A stretch of 64,000 bases of DNA from Marinobacter iranensis (GCF_029207565.1 NZ_JANCMW010000002.1:1-64000), one strand, 5' to 3'; positions 7,790 through 17,134 are shown, numbered from the stretch's first letter. Notes: a model not told the origin generated them from the sequence alone. A program made the numbers and translations.

Positions 7790-7891
7790 GGATTCAACCT
7801 TATAGTGCGGAATTGTTTTAGTACCCCGCATGTTAGCGGCCTGTGCGGCGTCTGCAAGAAAAATTGAACGTCCTGTTCTATATTTCAATGG

Positions 7892-7925
7892 TTGTAACAA
7901 AGTTGTCACAGAGTGCCTTTATTGT
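7892..7925 (+). promoter_or_regulatory. Pho box and -10 element of pstS
   Basis: TTGTAAC (7892-7898), four bases, TTGTCAC (7903-7909): the 7-4-7 direct-repeat layout of a PhoB site (consensus CTGTCAT repeats). Ten bases on lies TATTGT (7920-7925), a fair -10. The same spacing occurs at the phoB Pho box in this window. This predicts strong induction of the pst operon by phosphate starvation. Confidence 0.85.
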
Positions 7926-7983
7926 TCACCCATCGGTGAAGCAAACCCGTAAATAAAGTCAAAGTGACAAATGGAGACTCAAC

Positions 7984-9036
7984 GTGATCAAACTTAAAAC
8001 AGCCCTTACAACTGTGGCGCTGGCAGGCAGCATTGCCGCCGTGTCGACGCCTGCCATGGCGCGCGAGACCATCAGCATCGTAGGTTCTTCTACTGTTTAC
8101 CCGTTCGCTACCGTTGTGGCCGAGCGTTTTGGCGTTAACACCGATTTTCCGACCCCGAAGCTTGAGTCCACCGGTTCCGGCGGCGGTCTGAAGCTGTTCT
8201 GTGCTGGTATCGGTACCCAACACCCTGACATCACCAATGCCTCCCGCCGCATGAAAACCTCTGAGTATGACCTGTGCCAGAAAAACGGCGTAAAGGAGAT
8301 TACCGAGTTCCGTATCGGCTCCGACGGTATCGTGATTGCCAGCTCGCAAGACGCTGAGAATCTGGATATCACGCTTGAGCAACTGTTCCTGGCCCTGGGC
8401 AAGGAAGTACCTTCACCGGATGATGAAACCAAGCTGGTGGCCAACCCCTATGAGAAGTGGAGTGACATTGACTCCAGCCTGCCAAACGTTGCCATTCGTG
8501 TGATGGGGCCTCCCCCGACTTCCGGCACCCGTGACTCCTTCAACGAGCTGGCGCTGCAGGGTGGTTGTGAAGACCTTCCGGCGGTTGCCAACATGAGCGA
8601 AGACGACATGGAAAGTGTGTGTCAGAGCGTCCGTGAAGACGGTGCGTTTATTGAGGCCGGCGAAAACGACAACCTGATCGTCCAGAAGCTGATCGACGAC
8701 AGTGGCCTTTACGGTGTATTCGGCTACAGCTTCCTGGAAGAAAACTCTGATCGTCTGCAGGCAGCCACCCTTAATGGTATGGTTCCGACCGCCGAGGCAA
8801 TCGCGGCAGACGAGTATCCGGTTGCCCGCTCCCTGTTCTTCTACGTTAAGAAGGCGCACGTCGGTGTGGTTCCGGGTATTGCCGAGTACGCCGAGTTCTT
8901 CGTGAGCCCGAGTGCAATGGGTAAGAACGGATATCTGAAGGATGTCGGTCTGATCGTACCGCCGCGTGATGCGTTGATGGAGCTCCAGGACAAGGCATCC
9001 AACATGCCGAGCCTGACCAAGGAAGAGTTGATGTAA
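7984..9036 (+). CDS. pstS: Phosphate-binding protein PstS
   Basis: The periplasmic phosphate receptor of the high-affinity Pst ABC importer. It is 350 residues from a GTG start with GGAGA upstream. A signal peptide covers about residues 1-27, ending near AMA. The family start TISIVGSSTVYPFATVVAERF follows, and STGSGGGLKLFCAG and TSGTRDSF line the phosphate pocket. It is the first gene of pstS-pstC-pstA-pstB-phoU behind a Pho box. The 142-base gap to pstC contains a hairpin that may set a higher level of PstS than of the membrane parts. Confidence 0.95.
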   Translation: MIKLKTALTTVALAGSIAAVSTPAMARETISIVGSSTVYPFATVVAERFGVNTDFPTPKLESTGSGGGLKLFCAGIGTQHPDITNASRRMKTSEYDLCQKNGVKEITEFRIGSDGIVIASSQDAENLDITLEQLFLALGKEVPSPDDETKLVANPYEKWSDIDSSLPNVAIRVMGPPPTSGTRDSFNELALQGGCEDLPAVANMSEDDMESVCQSVREDGAFIEAGENDNLIVQKLIDDSGLYGVFGYSFLEENSDRLQAATLNGMVPTAEAIAADEYPVARSLFFYVKKAHVGVVPGIAEYAEFFVSPSAMGKNGYLKDVGLIVPPRDALMELQDKASNMPSLTKEELM

Positions 9037-9061
9037 GCAAGTCGACGGGAGGTTGACTTAC

Positions 9062-9094
9062 AAGGGTGCGGGTCTTTACCAGGCTCGCACCCTT
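9062..9094 (+). terminator. Hairpin between pstS and pstC (attenuator or mRNA stabiliser)
   Basis: AAGGGTGCG (9062-9070) pairs perfectly with CGCACCCTT (9086-9094) over a 15-base loop. The 3' side lacks a full U-tract (TTTCGC), so it is more likely a partial terminator or a 3'-end protecting stem. Such a stem would explain excess binding protein over permease. Confidence 0.6.
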
Positions 9095-9178
9095 TCGCAC
9101 GTCTGCACAGCGTCAAGTGCGAACGGCTCTCTGAATGATTACACTTATGGTCCTTTCTAGTTTGTTACGGGAATATTC

Positions 9179-10567
9179 ATGCAACCGGCCAATCTGCTTT
9201 TACTGACCATCGTGCTTTCGATGGTTGCCTACGGCTTGGGTTACGCCCGATCGCGATCGTTGGCGATGCCAATGGGTGGCATTCGTTATCTCAAATCCCT
9301 GCCTTTTTATTATGGCGCGCGAGCGGCTCTTTGGTGTGGCATACCCGCGCTCATCGTGCTGGGGTTGTGGGCAGCCTTTCAGGGTAAGGTCATCCAGACC
9401 CTGGTTATCAGCTCCCTGCCCCAGGAAATGCTGCCGGCTTCAGAAGGCCGGGCCAGCCTGTTGCTGAGCAAGATCAGCAACGTGGCCAATGGCAGCCTGC
9501 CCCCGGGCTTTGCCGAGGCGCCGATATTGGAAGCTGCGGAGAGGCTGAAGGCTCTTAGGGAACAGAGCCGTCTGTTCATGTCGGTGTTGGTGGTGTCCGT
9601 GTCGGTGTTGGCGGGATTCCTCGGCTGGATTCGTGTTCGCCCCGCGGCAAATGCGCGAACCCAGGTAGAGGCGATCCTGAAGTGGTTGTTTTTTGCCTGT
9701 GCAGCGCTGGCGATCCTGACCACTGTCGGCATTATTTTTTCCGTTGCTCTGGAAACCTTCCGCTTCTTCCAGCTAATCCCGTTTACCGAGTTTTTCTTTG
9801 GCTCCCAGTGGAGTCCGCAAACGGCGCTGCGCGCCGATCAGGTCGCGGCTCAGGGTGCCTTTGGCATGATTCCACTGTTTACAGGCACGCTGCTGATTTC
9901 CGCCATCGCCATGCTGGTCGCGGTCCCGGTCGGGTTGTTGTCCGCTATTTACCTTTCCGAGTATGCCAACAAAAAGGTTCGCAGCGTGGTCAAGCCGCTG
10001 CTCGAGATGCTGGCGGGTATTCCGACGGTGGTTTATGGCTTCTTCGCAGCGCTTACCGTCGCACCTTTCATCAGCGACTTTGCAGCTTCAATGGGGATTG
10101 ACGCTTCTTCCCAAAGCGCGCTCGCTGCCGGCGGGGTCATGGGGATCATGATTATCCCCTTTGTTTCTTCGTTGTCGGATGATGTCATTAACGCCGTGCC
10201 TCAAACCATGCGCGATGGTTCTCTTGCGCTGGGCGCAACCCAGTCCGAAACCATGAAAAAAGTGATATTTCCAGCGGCATTGCCCGGCATCATGGGTGGG
10301 GTTTTGCTGGCGGTTTCCCGTGCCATTGGTGAAACCATGATCGTGGTGATGGCCGCGGGCCTTGCCGCAAACCTGACCGCCAATCCGCTGGAAACCGTCA
10401 CCACGGTGACCGTGCAGATTGTCACCCTGCTGACCGGCGACCAGGAATTCGACAGCGCCAAGACCCTGGCTGCATTTGCCCTCGGCGCGATGCTCTTCCT
10501 CGCTACCCTGTTACTGAATGTGGTGGCCCTGAAAATCGTTCGCAAATATCGGGAACAGTATGACTGA
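9179..10567 (+). CDS. pstC: Phosphate ABC permease PstC (large form)
   Basis: One of two membrane subunits of the Pst importer. At 462 residues it is much longer than E. coli PstC (about 320) because of an added N-terminal part with hydrophobic segments near residues 1-25, 45-65 and 135-155 and a polar loop between. The core permease begins near residue 175, with AIYLSEYANKKVRSVVKPLLEMLAGIPTVVYGF and the EAA-type coupling region LGATQSETMKKVIFPAALPGIMGG. Such long PstC forms are usual in Pseudomonas-like bacteria. Its stop overlaps the pstA start by eight bases. Confidence 0.93.
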   Translation: MQPANLLLLTIVLSMVAYGLGYARSRSLAMPMGGIRYLKSLPFYYGARAALWCGIPALIVLGLWAAFQGKVIQTLVISSLPQEMLPASEGRASLLLSKISNVANGSLPPGFAEAPILEAAERLKALREQSRLFMSVLVVSVSVLAGFLGWIRVRPAANARTQVEAILKWLFFACAALAILTTVGIIFSVALETFRFFQLIPFTEFFFGSQWSPQTALRADQVAAQGAFGMIPLFTGTLLISAIAMLVAVPVGLLSAIYLSEYANKKVRSVVKPLLEMLAGIPTVVYGFFAALTVAPFISDFAASMGIDASSQSALAAGGVMGIMIIPFVSSLSDDVINAVPQTMRDGSLALGATQSETMKKVIFPAALPGIMGGVLLAVSRAIGETMIVVMAAGLAANLTANPLETVTTVTVQIVTLLTGDQEFDSAKTLAAFALGAMLFLATLLLNVVALKIVRKYREQYD

Positions 10568-11834
10568 TCAACGTTCACAGGCGGAGATTGTTCGCCAGTC
10601 ACTCAAGCGGCGGTACCGCAAGGAGCGCCGCTTCCGGGCCTACGGCATACTGGCCATTGCGATTGCACTCTCGGCATTGGTTGTGCTGTTTACGGACATT
10701 ATCGGTAAAGGCTATACCGGCTTTACCAAAACCACCATCACCATGGAAGTCAATCTTGATGGTGAGATGATGTACCTGGACGACGCCACTGATGAAAAGC
10801 AGATGAAAATGGCGGACTTCGTGGAGCCGTTGCTTCAGGCACTGATCAAGCAAGTGCCAGGTGCCACTGAAGAAAACAGGGAGGCTGTTCGTGACTTGCT
10901 GAACCCATACGCGTCCAATGAGTTGCGCGAAATGCTTCAGGCCAACCCGGATTGGTTGGGGACCACGCAAACGCTGACGGTGCTGGCCCATACGGATGTT
11001 GACGTGTATGCCAAGCACGCCGGGGATAGCGCCTATTCCATCAAGCTCAGCGAGCGGCAGCAGCAATGGGTCGATCAGTTGATTGAAAAGGGAGTTGTGC
11101 AAACCTCATTCAACGACGTGTTCTTCACTAGTGGCGACTCGCGGGACCCTTCGCGTGCTGGCATCCTTGGCGCCGTCGTCGGTTCATTGCTCACCATGAT
11201 TGTGACGCTGGTTCTGTCGTTCCCGATCGGTGTCGCCGCCGCCATTTACCTGGAAGAGTTTGCGCCTCAGAACAAGTTGACGGATTTCATTGAGGTGAAC
11301 ATCAACAATCTGGCGGCGGTTCCGTCGATCATCTTCGGCTTGCTGGGGCTGGCGGTGTTTATCAACCTGTTCGGCATGCCGAGGTCGGTTCCAGTCGTAG
11401 GTGGTCTGGTGCTGACACTGATGACCCTTCCAACCATCATCATTTCAAGCCGGGCGGCCATCAAGAGTGTGCCACCCTCGATTCGGGAGGCTGCGGAAGG
11501 TATCGGTGCTTCCAAAATGCAGGTGGTACTACATCATGTGTTACCGCTTGCCATGCCGGGTATGCTGACGGGGTCAATCATCGGCATGGCGCAGGCGCTG
11601 GGCGAGACAGCGCCACTTTTGCTGATCGGTATGGTGGCGTTTATCGTGGATGTACCTGGTGGCTTTTTCGAATCAGCGACAGTACTTCCGGTTCAGGTTT
11701 TCCTCTGGGCAGGCAGCCCGGAACTCGCCTTTATAGAACGTGCGTCAGCGGCCATCATGGTGCTGCTGGCTTTCCTGGTTAGTATGAATGCACTGGCCAT
11801 CGGGCTTCGCAAGCGCCTCGAGCGTCGGTGGTAA
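10560..11834 (+). CDS. pstA: Phosphate ABC permease PstA (large form)
   Basis: The second membrane subunit of the Pst importer, 424 residues against about 300 in E. coli. The N-terminal part has a membrane segment (about residues 28-48) and then a long polar, mostly periplasmic region (about 55-190), including a cluster of acidic residues. The permease core starts near residue 195, with GVAAAIYLEEFAPQNKLTDFIEVNINNLAAVPSIIFGL and the coupling loop EGIGASKMQVVLHHVLPLAMPG. It overlaps pstC and is followed 11 bases later by pstB. Confidence 0.93.
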   Translation: MTDQRSQAEIVRQSLKRRYRKERRFRAYGILAIAIALSALVVLFTDIIGKGYTGFTKTTITMEVNLDGEMMYLDDATDEKQMKMADFVEPLLQALIKQVPGATEENREAVRDLLNPYASNELREMLQANPDWLGTTQTLTVLAHTDVDVYAKHAGDSAYSIKLSERQQQWVDQLIEKGVVQTSFNDVFFTSGDSRDPSRAGILGAVVGSLLTMIVTLVLSFPIGVAAAIYLEEFAPQNKLTDFIEVNINNLAAVPSIIFGLLGLAVFINLFGMPRSVPVVGGLVLTLMTLPTIIISSRAAIKSVPPSIREAAEGIGASKMQVVLHHVLPLAMPGMLTGSIIGMAQALGETAPLLLIGMVAFIVDVPGGFFESATVLPVQVFLWAGSPELAFIERASAAIMVLLAFLVSMNALAIGLRKRLERRW

Positions 11835-11845
11835 GGAGATAAACG

Positions 11846-12733
11846 ATGAACACGATAAATCCAGCGGTCACCAGTGAAGCCGATCAGTATCAGGCTGAGC
11901 CTGTTGCACCGGTGAGGGAGCAACCTGAAGAAACCATCATTGAGGAAGGCAAAACGGTTGGTCGGCCCTTTGCCGACAACGCCAAGTTCAAGCTTCGCGA
12001 TGTCAACGTTTCCTATGGCGACACCCGGGCTATCAAGAATATCAGCCTCGATGTTGCGAAGAACGAAGTGATTGCCTTTATTGGCCCTTCAGGGTGTGGC
12101 AAGTCCACTTTCCTGAGATGCCTCAATCGCATGAACGACAGCATTGAGATCTGCAAGGTGACAGGATCGCTACAACTGGACGATCAGGACATCTACGACC
12201 GCCGTCGGGACGTTGTAGAGCTGCGTGCGCGGGTGGGGATGGTGTTTCAGAAGCCGAACCCGTTCCCCAAGTCCATCTACGACAATGTGGCTTATGGTCC
12301 CCGCATCCATGGCCTGGCAAACCGTAAGTCGGATCTCGATGAGATCGTGGAAAACAGTCTGCGAAAGGCCGGGCTTTGGGGTGAGGTCAAAGATCGTCTG
12401 GATGCGACCGCCACCGGTATGTCGGGTGGCCAGCAGCAGCGCCTTTGCATTGCGCGCGCCATTGCCGTGAGCCCCGAGGTCATCCTTATGGACGAGCCAT
12501 GCTCGGCCCTGGACCCCATTGCAACGGCGAGGGTGGAGGAATTGATGGCGGAGATGTCTGAGAGTTACACCATTGTGATCGTGACCCACTCAATGCAACA
12601 GGCAGCCCGGGTATCGAATCGAACGGCGTATTTCCACCTTGGGCACCTGGTTGAAGTCAACGAAACCAACAAGGTGTTTACGTCACCTGAACACGAGCTT
12701 ACGGAATCTTATATCACCGGTCGTTTTGGTTAA
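11846..12733 (+). CDS. pstB: Phosphate ABC ATPase PstB
   Basis: The cytoplasmic motor of the Pst importer, 295 residues. Walker A is [15 protein letters not shown], followed by the PstB-typical LNRMND; the signature is [14 protein letters not shown] and Walker B is [13 protein letters not shown]. The first 45 residues are an acidic, probably flexible extension not needed for catalysis; many PstB proteins are about 260 residues. GGAGA precedes the start. Beyond transport, PstB with PhoU takes part in phosphate signalling to PhoR, encoded about 46 kb away in this window. Confidence 0.95.
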   Translation: MNTINPAVTSEADQYQAEPVAPVREQPEETIIEEGKTVGRPFADNAKFKLRDVNVSYGDTRAIKNISLDVAKNEVIAFIGPSGCGKSTFLRCLNRMNDSIEICKVTGSLQLDDQDIYDRRRDVVELRARVGMVFQKPNPFPKSIYDNVAYGPRIHGLANRKSDLDEIVENSLRKAGLWGEVKDRLDATATGMSGGQQQRLCIARAIAVSPEVILMDEPCSALDPIATARVEELMAEMSESYTIVIVTHSMQQAARVSNRTAYFHLGHLVEVNETNKVFTSPEHELTESYITGRFG

Positions 12734-12766
12734 TACCGGTATTGCTGAACACTGGAGAATAGAGTC

Positions 12767-13489
12767 ATGCCAGATAAAAAGGACGATGTGTACGGCGATC
12801 ATATATCGCACAGGTTTAATGACGAACTGATGGCCCTGAAGAGCGAATTCCTCGAAATGGGTGGCCTGGTGGAGTCCCAGGTCGACCGTGCGATCGCTGC
12901 GTTGGTGGATAACGATGGCCACCTGGCGGACGAGGTCCGTGCCACCGATAAGAAAGTCGACCAGATGGAGATTGACCTCGACGAGGAAGCTACCCTGATC
13001 ATTGCCCGTCGCCAGCCCACCGCACGTGATCTGCGGCTGGTGATTTCCGTCATCAAGATGGTGGCGGATCTTGAGCGGGTTGGTGACGAGGCCAAGAAAA
13101 TCGCCAAATTTGCCATCAAGCTGTCGGAGGAAGGTCAGGCCCCCCGTGGTTACGTGGAGGTACGGCACATTGGCAATCACGTGCTTGGCATGTTGCACGA
13201 TGCCCTTGACGCCTTCGCCCGCCTGGATTCGGAGCAGGCGCTACGAATCATGAAGGAAGACAAGCGGGTGGATGAGGAATACCAGGCAGCTACGCGGACG
13301 TTGCTGACGTTCATGATGGAGGACACCCGCAACATTTCCCGCTGTATGTCGGTGATGTGGATTCTTCGTGCCCTGGAGCGGGTGGGGGATCACGCCTGTA
13401 ACATTGCCGAGAATGTGATCTTCATGGTCAAAGGCGAGGATGTTCGGCATACGCCGGTGGAAGAAGCCGAGAAGGTGGTTGGGCGCTGA
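12767..13489 (+). CDS. phoU: Phosphate signalling regulator PhoU
   Basis: A 240-residue helical protein with the two PhoU repeats, each a three-helix bundle. Repeat one has MGGLVESQVDRAIAAL and VADLERVGDEAKKIAKFA; repeat two has MMEDTRNISRCMSVMWILRALERVGDHACNIAENV. The ERxGDxxxNI-type motifs bind metal. It damps PhoR kinase activity when phosphate is ample by linking it to the Pst transporter. It is the last gene of the pst operon. Transcription then runs toward the long palindrome at 13534-13634, which may stop it. Confidence 0.95.
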   Translation: MPDKKDDVYGDHISHRFNDELMALKSEFLEMGGLVESQVDRAIAALVDNDGHLADEVRATDKKVDQMEIDLDEEATLIIARRQPTARDLRLVISVIKMVADLERVGDEAKKIAKFAIKLSEEGQAPRGYVEVRHIGNHVLGMLHDALDAFARLDSEQALRIMKEDKRVDEEYQAATRTLLTFMMEDTRNISRCMSVMWILRALERVGDHACNIAENVIFMVKGEDVRHTPVEEAEKVVGR

Positions 13490-13533
13490 GTTCGGTTTTG
13501 CCTCTGTAGCCTGCTGGCTTGGGAGTTTTCGCC

Positions 13534-13634
13534 GGGCCGGGGACACTGTTCAGGACACGCCCGTGAATACGTCCATGTAGGGCTCGGTCGCGCCATCCCT
13601 GGCGCTCCACGGTCCTGAACAGTGTCCCCGGCCC
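13534..13634. repeat. Long palindromic intergenic element (copy 1)
   Basis: A perfect 23-bp inverted repeat (13534-13556 and 13612-13634) encloses a 55-base core with its own short dyads (around CGCCATCCCTGGCG). It lies between the convergent genes phoU and the HIT protein. The reverse complement of the core has the same layout as the core of the element at 30566-30675: GTG start, then a hairpin around a GG-x-TGG centre, then ACATGGAYGT and a G-rich end. It looks like a member of a dispersed REP-like family in this genus and could end transcription from both sides. Confidence 0.75.
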
Positions 13635-13674
13635 TGCTGGCTAATCTCTCAGATAGCGCCTGGGCTCAAGATTC

Positions 13675-14040
13675 TCAGGCCTGCTTCTTCTTATCGGTAT
13701 ACGGCGGCCATCCCATGGGCTTTCCGGCCAGCAGGTGCAGGTGGATGTGGAACACCGTCTGCCCGGAGTTTTCCCCGCAGTTCATCACTACCCGATAGCC
13801 ATCGTCCGCGAACCCCATTTCCTTGGCCAGTTTGGCGGCAACCCAATACAAGTGACCTACCAGTTCGCGGTCGCCCTCTTCGATGTCGTTGATCGTTGCG
13901 ATTTCCCTTTTCGGGATGATCAGCAGGTGTACCGGCGCCTGCGGATTGATGTCCCGGAACGCCAGGCAGGTATCGTCTTCATAGACGATATCCGCCGGAA
14001 TTTCGCGGTTGATGATCTTGGTGAAGATAGTCTCCGACAT
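13675..14040 (-). CDS. HIT family nucleotide-binding protein (HinT-like)
   Basis: A 121-residue purine nucleoside phosphoramidase-type protein. The catalytic histidine triad is VFHIHLHLLAG (about residues 96-106), the defining H-x-H-x-H-x-x motif, with TIFTKIINREIPADIVYED at the start as in HinT. It should hydrolyse AMP-lysine or aminoacyl adenylates; the cellular role of HinT remains unclear. It is in the same orientation and 38 bases downstream of the UbiF-like hydroxylase gene, so the two may be cotranscribed. Confidence 0.92.
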   Translation of the reverse strand: MSETIFTKIINREIPADIVYEDDTCLAFRDINPQAPVHLLIIPKREIATINDIEEGDRELVGHLYWVAAKLAKEMGFADDGYRVVMNCGENSGQTVFHIHLHLLAGKPMGWPPYTDKKKQA

Positions 14041-14078
14041 AGTGGGTCCCTTTTTGTGAATGAGTGCCAGAAAAACGT

Positions 14079-15365
14079 TTACAGTTGCTTGAACCCCGGT
14101 AACCGCTCCGTCAATTGACGGATAACCAGGGGCAATTCGTCATCGATACCCATAGCGTATTTGGCCACCCGGTTTCTGGCAAACGGCATGGCTTTCGCTG
14201 CGCCCAGGCCGAGATTGCGCAGCAGGTGCAGTGGCGGTGTGCGGTTGCTGAACAGGTGGTAGAACACGTCCATCGCCAGCATCATGCGGCGGTTGGCCGG
14301 GCGGCGTTGTTGTTCGTATTTTACCAGCCATGCCGGGCCCGCCAGGTCGCAGCCGGCGCGTTTGGCCTCGCGGATCACCGACTGCAGGCAGCGGGCGTCC
14401 TGGAAACCCAGGTTTACACCCTGGCCCGCCAGTGGGTTGATGGTGTGGGCCGCGTCACCGGCCAGCACCACGCGGTTGTTCACATAGGTGTTGGCGTGCT
14501 GACGGACAATGGGGAAGCTTGCCCTGGCGTCGATGTGGGTCAGCAGCGGCAATTCCGGCGGGAACGCGTTTTGTATCTCTGCCATCAGCGCGCTGTTATC
14601 CAGCGATTTCAGCCGTGCCAGTTCCTCTGGCGAGTCATACCAAACCAGGGAAGCCCAGCTCTCGCCGTTGCCGGCGGAGTGCAACGGCAGGAAAGCCCGA
14701 GGGCCTGAGGGATAGAAGCCCTGCCAGGTGATGTCCTCAACCGGGCCCTGGTAGCGCACGCTGATTACCATGGCCTGTTGCTGGTACTGGTCGCGGGTAA
14801 TCCCAATGCCGGCCAGATCCCGGACACCGGAGGCGGCACCGTCGGCACCAACCACCAGTTGGCAGGTCAGATCGGTACCGTCCTCCAGGGTCACGCCGGC
14901 GTGGTCATCGCCGTTGTCGAGGCTGGTGACGGCTTTGTCGGGGAACAGGGAAACCGTGGGTAGTGATGCTGCGCAGTTCCAGAGCGCCTGCTGGGTAATC
15001 CGATTTTCCACGATATGGCCAAGATGGCGGGCCGACAGGTTGCTGGCGTCAAACACCACATCGGCAATCTTGCGGGGGAGCAGGTTGCTGAGCGGGTGCG
15101 GTGTCTCGTCCCATACCGCCAGACGGGCGTAGGGTGTGGCCCGCATGGCGAGTATGTCGGGCCAGACACCGAGTTCGCTGAGGTATCTCTCACTGCCGGC
15201 ACTCAGGGCTGAAACACGGATGTCCGGCGAGAGCGAGGCATCGAATACCGGCGCGGAGCCACGGTCAACCAGGGCCACGCGAAAGCCACTGCGGCCAAGG
15301 CCGGTCGCAAGGGCGGCGCCGACCATGCCGGCACCGACGATTACAATATCAAAGGCTTGAGTCAT
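14079..15365 (-). CDS. FAD-dependent ubiquinone-biosynthesis hydroxylase, UbiF-like
   Basis: A 428-residue aromatic monooxygenase of the UbiH/UbiF/UbiI family that adds a ring hydroxyl during ubiquinone synthesis. The FAD dinucleotide fold is DIVIVGAGMVGAALATGLGRSGF at the start; the second FAD motif is VVLAGDAAHTINPLAGQGVNLGFQDA (about residue 285), and the middle DG motif is VVGADGAASGVR. The stretches RVSALSAGSERYLSELGVW and VVFDASNL resemble E. coli UbiF (C6 hydroxylase) more than UbiH or UbiI. Which ring position it acts on is inferred. No ubiH or ubiI neighbour is in the window. Confidence 0.85.
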   Translation of the reverse strand: MTQAFDIVIVGAGMVGAALATGLGRSGFRVALVDRGSAPVFDASLSPDIRVSALSAGSERYLSELGVWPDILAMRATPYARLAVWDETPHPLSNLLPRKIADVVFDASNLSARHLGHIVENRITQQALWNCAASLPTVSLFPDKAVTSLDNGDDHAGVTLEDGTDLTCQLVVGADGAASGVRDLAGIGITRDQYQQQAMVISVRYQGPVEDITWQGFYPSGPRAFLPLHSAGNGESWASLVWYDSPEELARLKSLDNSALMAEIQNAFPPELPLLTHIDARASFPIVRQHANTYVNNRVVLAGDAAHTINPLAGQGVNLGFQDARCLQSVIREAKRAGCDLAGPAWLVKYEQQRRPANRRMMLAMDVFYHLFSNRTPPLHLLRNLGLGAAKAMPFARNRVAKYAMGIDDELPLVIRQLTERLPGFKQL

Positions 15366-15451
15366 AACGGGTTCCTGTCTGGTACGCCCAGTTTACGCGA
15401 TGGACGCATCCAGACAAGCGGCCCGGACCAAGCCGGCAGCGATCGCCGCTG

Positions 15452-16009
15452 TCAGTAGCCTGCCAGGTTGGCGGCGTGGCTGTCGGTCAGCGACTCCGCC
15501 CTGCGGGCACGGCCCTTGAGCCAGGCGGGCTTCTGTGCCCCCGGCTTAACAAAACCCTGCTCAAGCACCATGGGGTGCACCAGGTTCAGGAAGTCCCCGG
15601 TTTTCATGTGGATGGATTCGGTGTGGGTACCGGCAGCGAAGGCCAGCTCCGGTTGCCGGGTCAGGGCCTCGGCACAATACACTGACATGTCGAAAAGATT
15701 ACCGAGTGGTGGCATGGCGCCTACTTCGCATTCGGGGAAACGGTCCTGGAACTCCTGTTCGTCCGCAAGATCAACGAAATCAGTATCGAGAATGCGGGTC
15801 AACCGGTCCCAGCGGATACGCCATGTAGCGGGCATGACCAACATGGCCATTTTGCCATCCAGTTCGATGATGACGGTTTTTACCACCCGGTCACCGGCGA
15901 TTTTGACGTGATGGGCGAGTTGCTGGGCAGTGAACGCAGGGGGATGAGACAGGCACATATATTCCACGCCTGCCTGATCCAGATATTCCTTCAACTGCTG
16001 TACCGGCAT
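15452..16009 (-). CDS. YbaK/ProX-type aminoacyl-tRNA deacylase family protein
   Basis: A 185-residue protein with the YbaK/EbsC editing fold over about residues 15-150. Markers are GDRVVKTVIIELDG with the conserved lysine, CEVGAMPPLGNLF, and the late FAAGTHTESIHMKTGDFLNLVHP. Relatives hydrolyse mischarged Cys-tRNA or Ala-tRNA(Pro). A basic tail of about 30 residues follows the domain. The target amino acid cannot be told. It stands alone between the hydroxylase and the MscS gene, transcribed on the same strand. Confidence 0.85.
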   Translation of the reverse strand: MPVQQLKEYLDQAGVEYMCLSHPPAFTAQQLAHHVKIAGDRVVKTVIIELDGKMAMLVMPATWRIRWDRLTRILDTDFVDLADEQEFQDRFPECEVGAMPPLGNLFDMSVYCAEALTRQPELAFAAGTHTESIHMKTGDFLNLVHPMVLEQGFVKPGAQKPAWLKGRARRAESLTDSHAANLAGY

Positions 16010-16044
16010 AGTGACAACCTCCTACCAGCAATGACAGCGGTACT

Positions 16045-16075
16045 GGAACCGGTGGTTTCTTGTTGAACCGGTTCC
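16045..16075. repeat. Hairpin downstream of the MscS gene
   Basis: GGAACCGGT (16045-16053) and ACCGGTTCC (16067-16075) are a perfect inverted repeat around a 13-base loop. No T-run follows on either strand, so it is not a clear intrinsic terminator. It lies between the 3' end of the MscS gene (16181) and the start of the YbaK-like gene (16009). It could be an operator for the latter. Confidence 0.4.
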
Positions 16076-16180
16076 GGTGACTGACGGTGTAGCCGCTGTT
16101 GCGACTGCACCGCCATTATTGGTCAGCTTAGTTGAGCCTGTACAGAATGCGAGTAACAGTCTGTGTTAATGAGATACCAA

Positions 16181-17014
16181 TCACTCTGATTTGTAGACGT
16201 GCACGTCCCGCTGCGGGAACGGAATGGTGATCCCTTCGGCATCGAACGCCTTTTTCACTTTTTCGTGCATGTCCCAGTAGTACGGCCACAGATCATCGGT
16301 GGCCACCCAGGCACGGAACATCAGGTCCACGGAGTTGTCCCCCAGTCCACCGACACAAATTCGTGGTTCAGGGTCTTTCAGGGACCGTTCGTCCTCATCA
16401 AACAGGCGCTGGAGGATGGCCTTGGCCTTGTCGATATCGTCGTCGTAGTGAATGCCGAAGGTCATGTCGCAGCGGCGTGTGCTGTAGATGCTAACGTTGG
16501 TCAGCGTGGCGTTGGACAGACTGCCGTTCGGGATTACGATGCGGCGGTTGTCGAAGGTGTTGACGACGGTGTACAGGATCTGGATCTCAGCCACTGCGCC
16601 AAGAAACCCCTGGGCTTCGATGGTGTCGCCCACCTTGAAGGGCTTGAAGATCAGGATCAGTACGCCCCCGGCAAAGTTGGCAAGGCTGCCCTGCAGGGCC
16701 AGACCTATGGCCAGGCCGGCGGCACCGATGACGGCGATGAAGGAGGTGGTGGCAATGCCGATCATTGATGCGACAGAGATCAGCAGCATCACCTTGAAGA
16801 TAGCGCTTATCAGGCCGCAGAGAAATTTGTTCAGGGTAGGGTCTTTTGCACCCAGTTTCTTGTCGAGAACGCCAATGAACCGGTTGATCAGCCAGAGACC
16901 GATAACCAGTGTGACGATGGCCAGCACAAATTTCGGCGCGTAGGTCATGATCAGCGCTAGCGCCTGATCCCATAGCTCCGCCGCGTTAATATTGGCTCCC
17001 AGAAGATCTTCCAT
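16181..17014 (-). CDS. Small-conductance mechanosensitive channel, MscS family
   Basis: A 277-residue inner-membrane channel opened by membrane tension, protecting the cell on osmotic downshock. Three N-terminal membrane segments (about 20-45, 60-85 and 90-115) end in the glycine/alanine-rich pore helix GAAGLAIGLALQGSLANFAGGVLIL. The beta domain follows with KPFKVGDTIEAQGFLGAV and the family motif RRIVIPNGSLSNATLTN, then the alpha/beta vestibule. The length is close to that of E. coli MscS (286 residues). It is a single-gene unit. Confidence 0.93.
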   Translation of the reverse strand: MEDLLGANINAAELWDQALALIMTYAPKFVLAIVTLVIGLWLINRFIGVLDKKLGAKDPTLNKFLCGLISAIFKVMLLISVASMIGIATTSFIAVIGAAGLAIGLALQGSLANFAGGVLILIFKPFKVGDTIEAQGFLGAVAEIQILYTVVNTFDNRRIVIPNGSLSNATLTNVSIYSTRRCDMTFGIHYDDDIDKAKAILQRLFDEDERSLKDPEPRICVGGLGDNSVDLMFRAWVATDDLWPYYWDMHEKVKKAFDAEGITIPFPQRDVHVYKSE

Positions 17015-17134
17015 TCAGTGACTCCTTGTTCGGTTTTGTCGAGTACCAGACTTACCTAGGTTTTGTTATAGCAGAGGTTTGTGGCAAACGTACAACACAC
17101 ATACCCGGTCTGGTCGGGCTGTTTACGTTGACGA

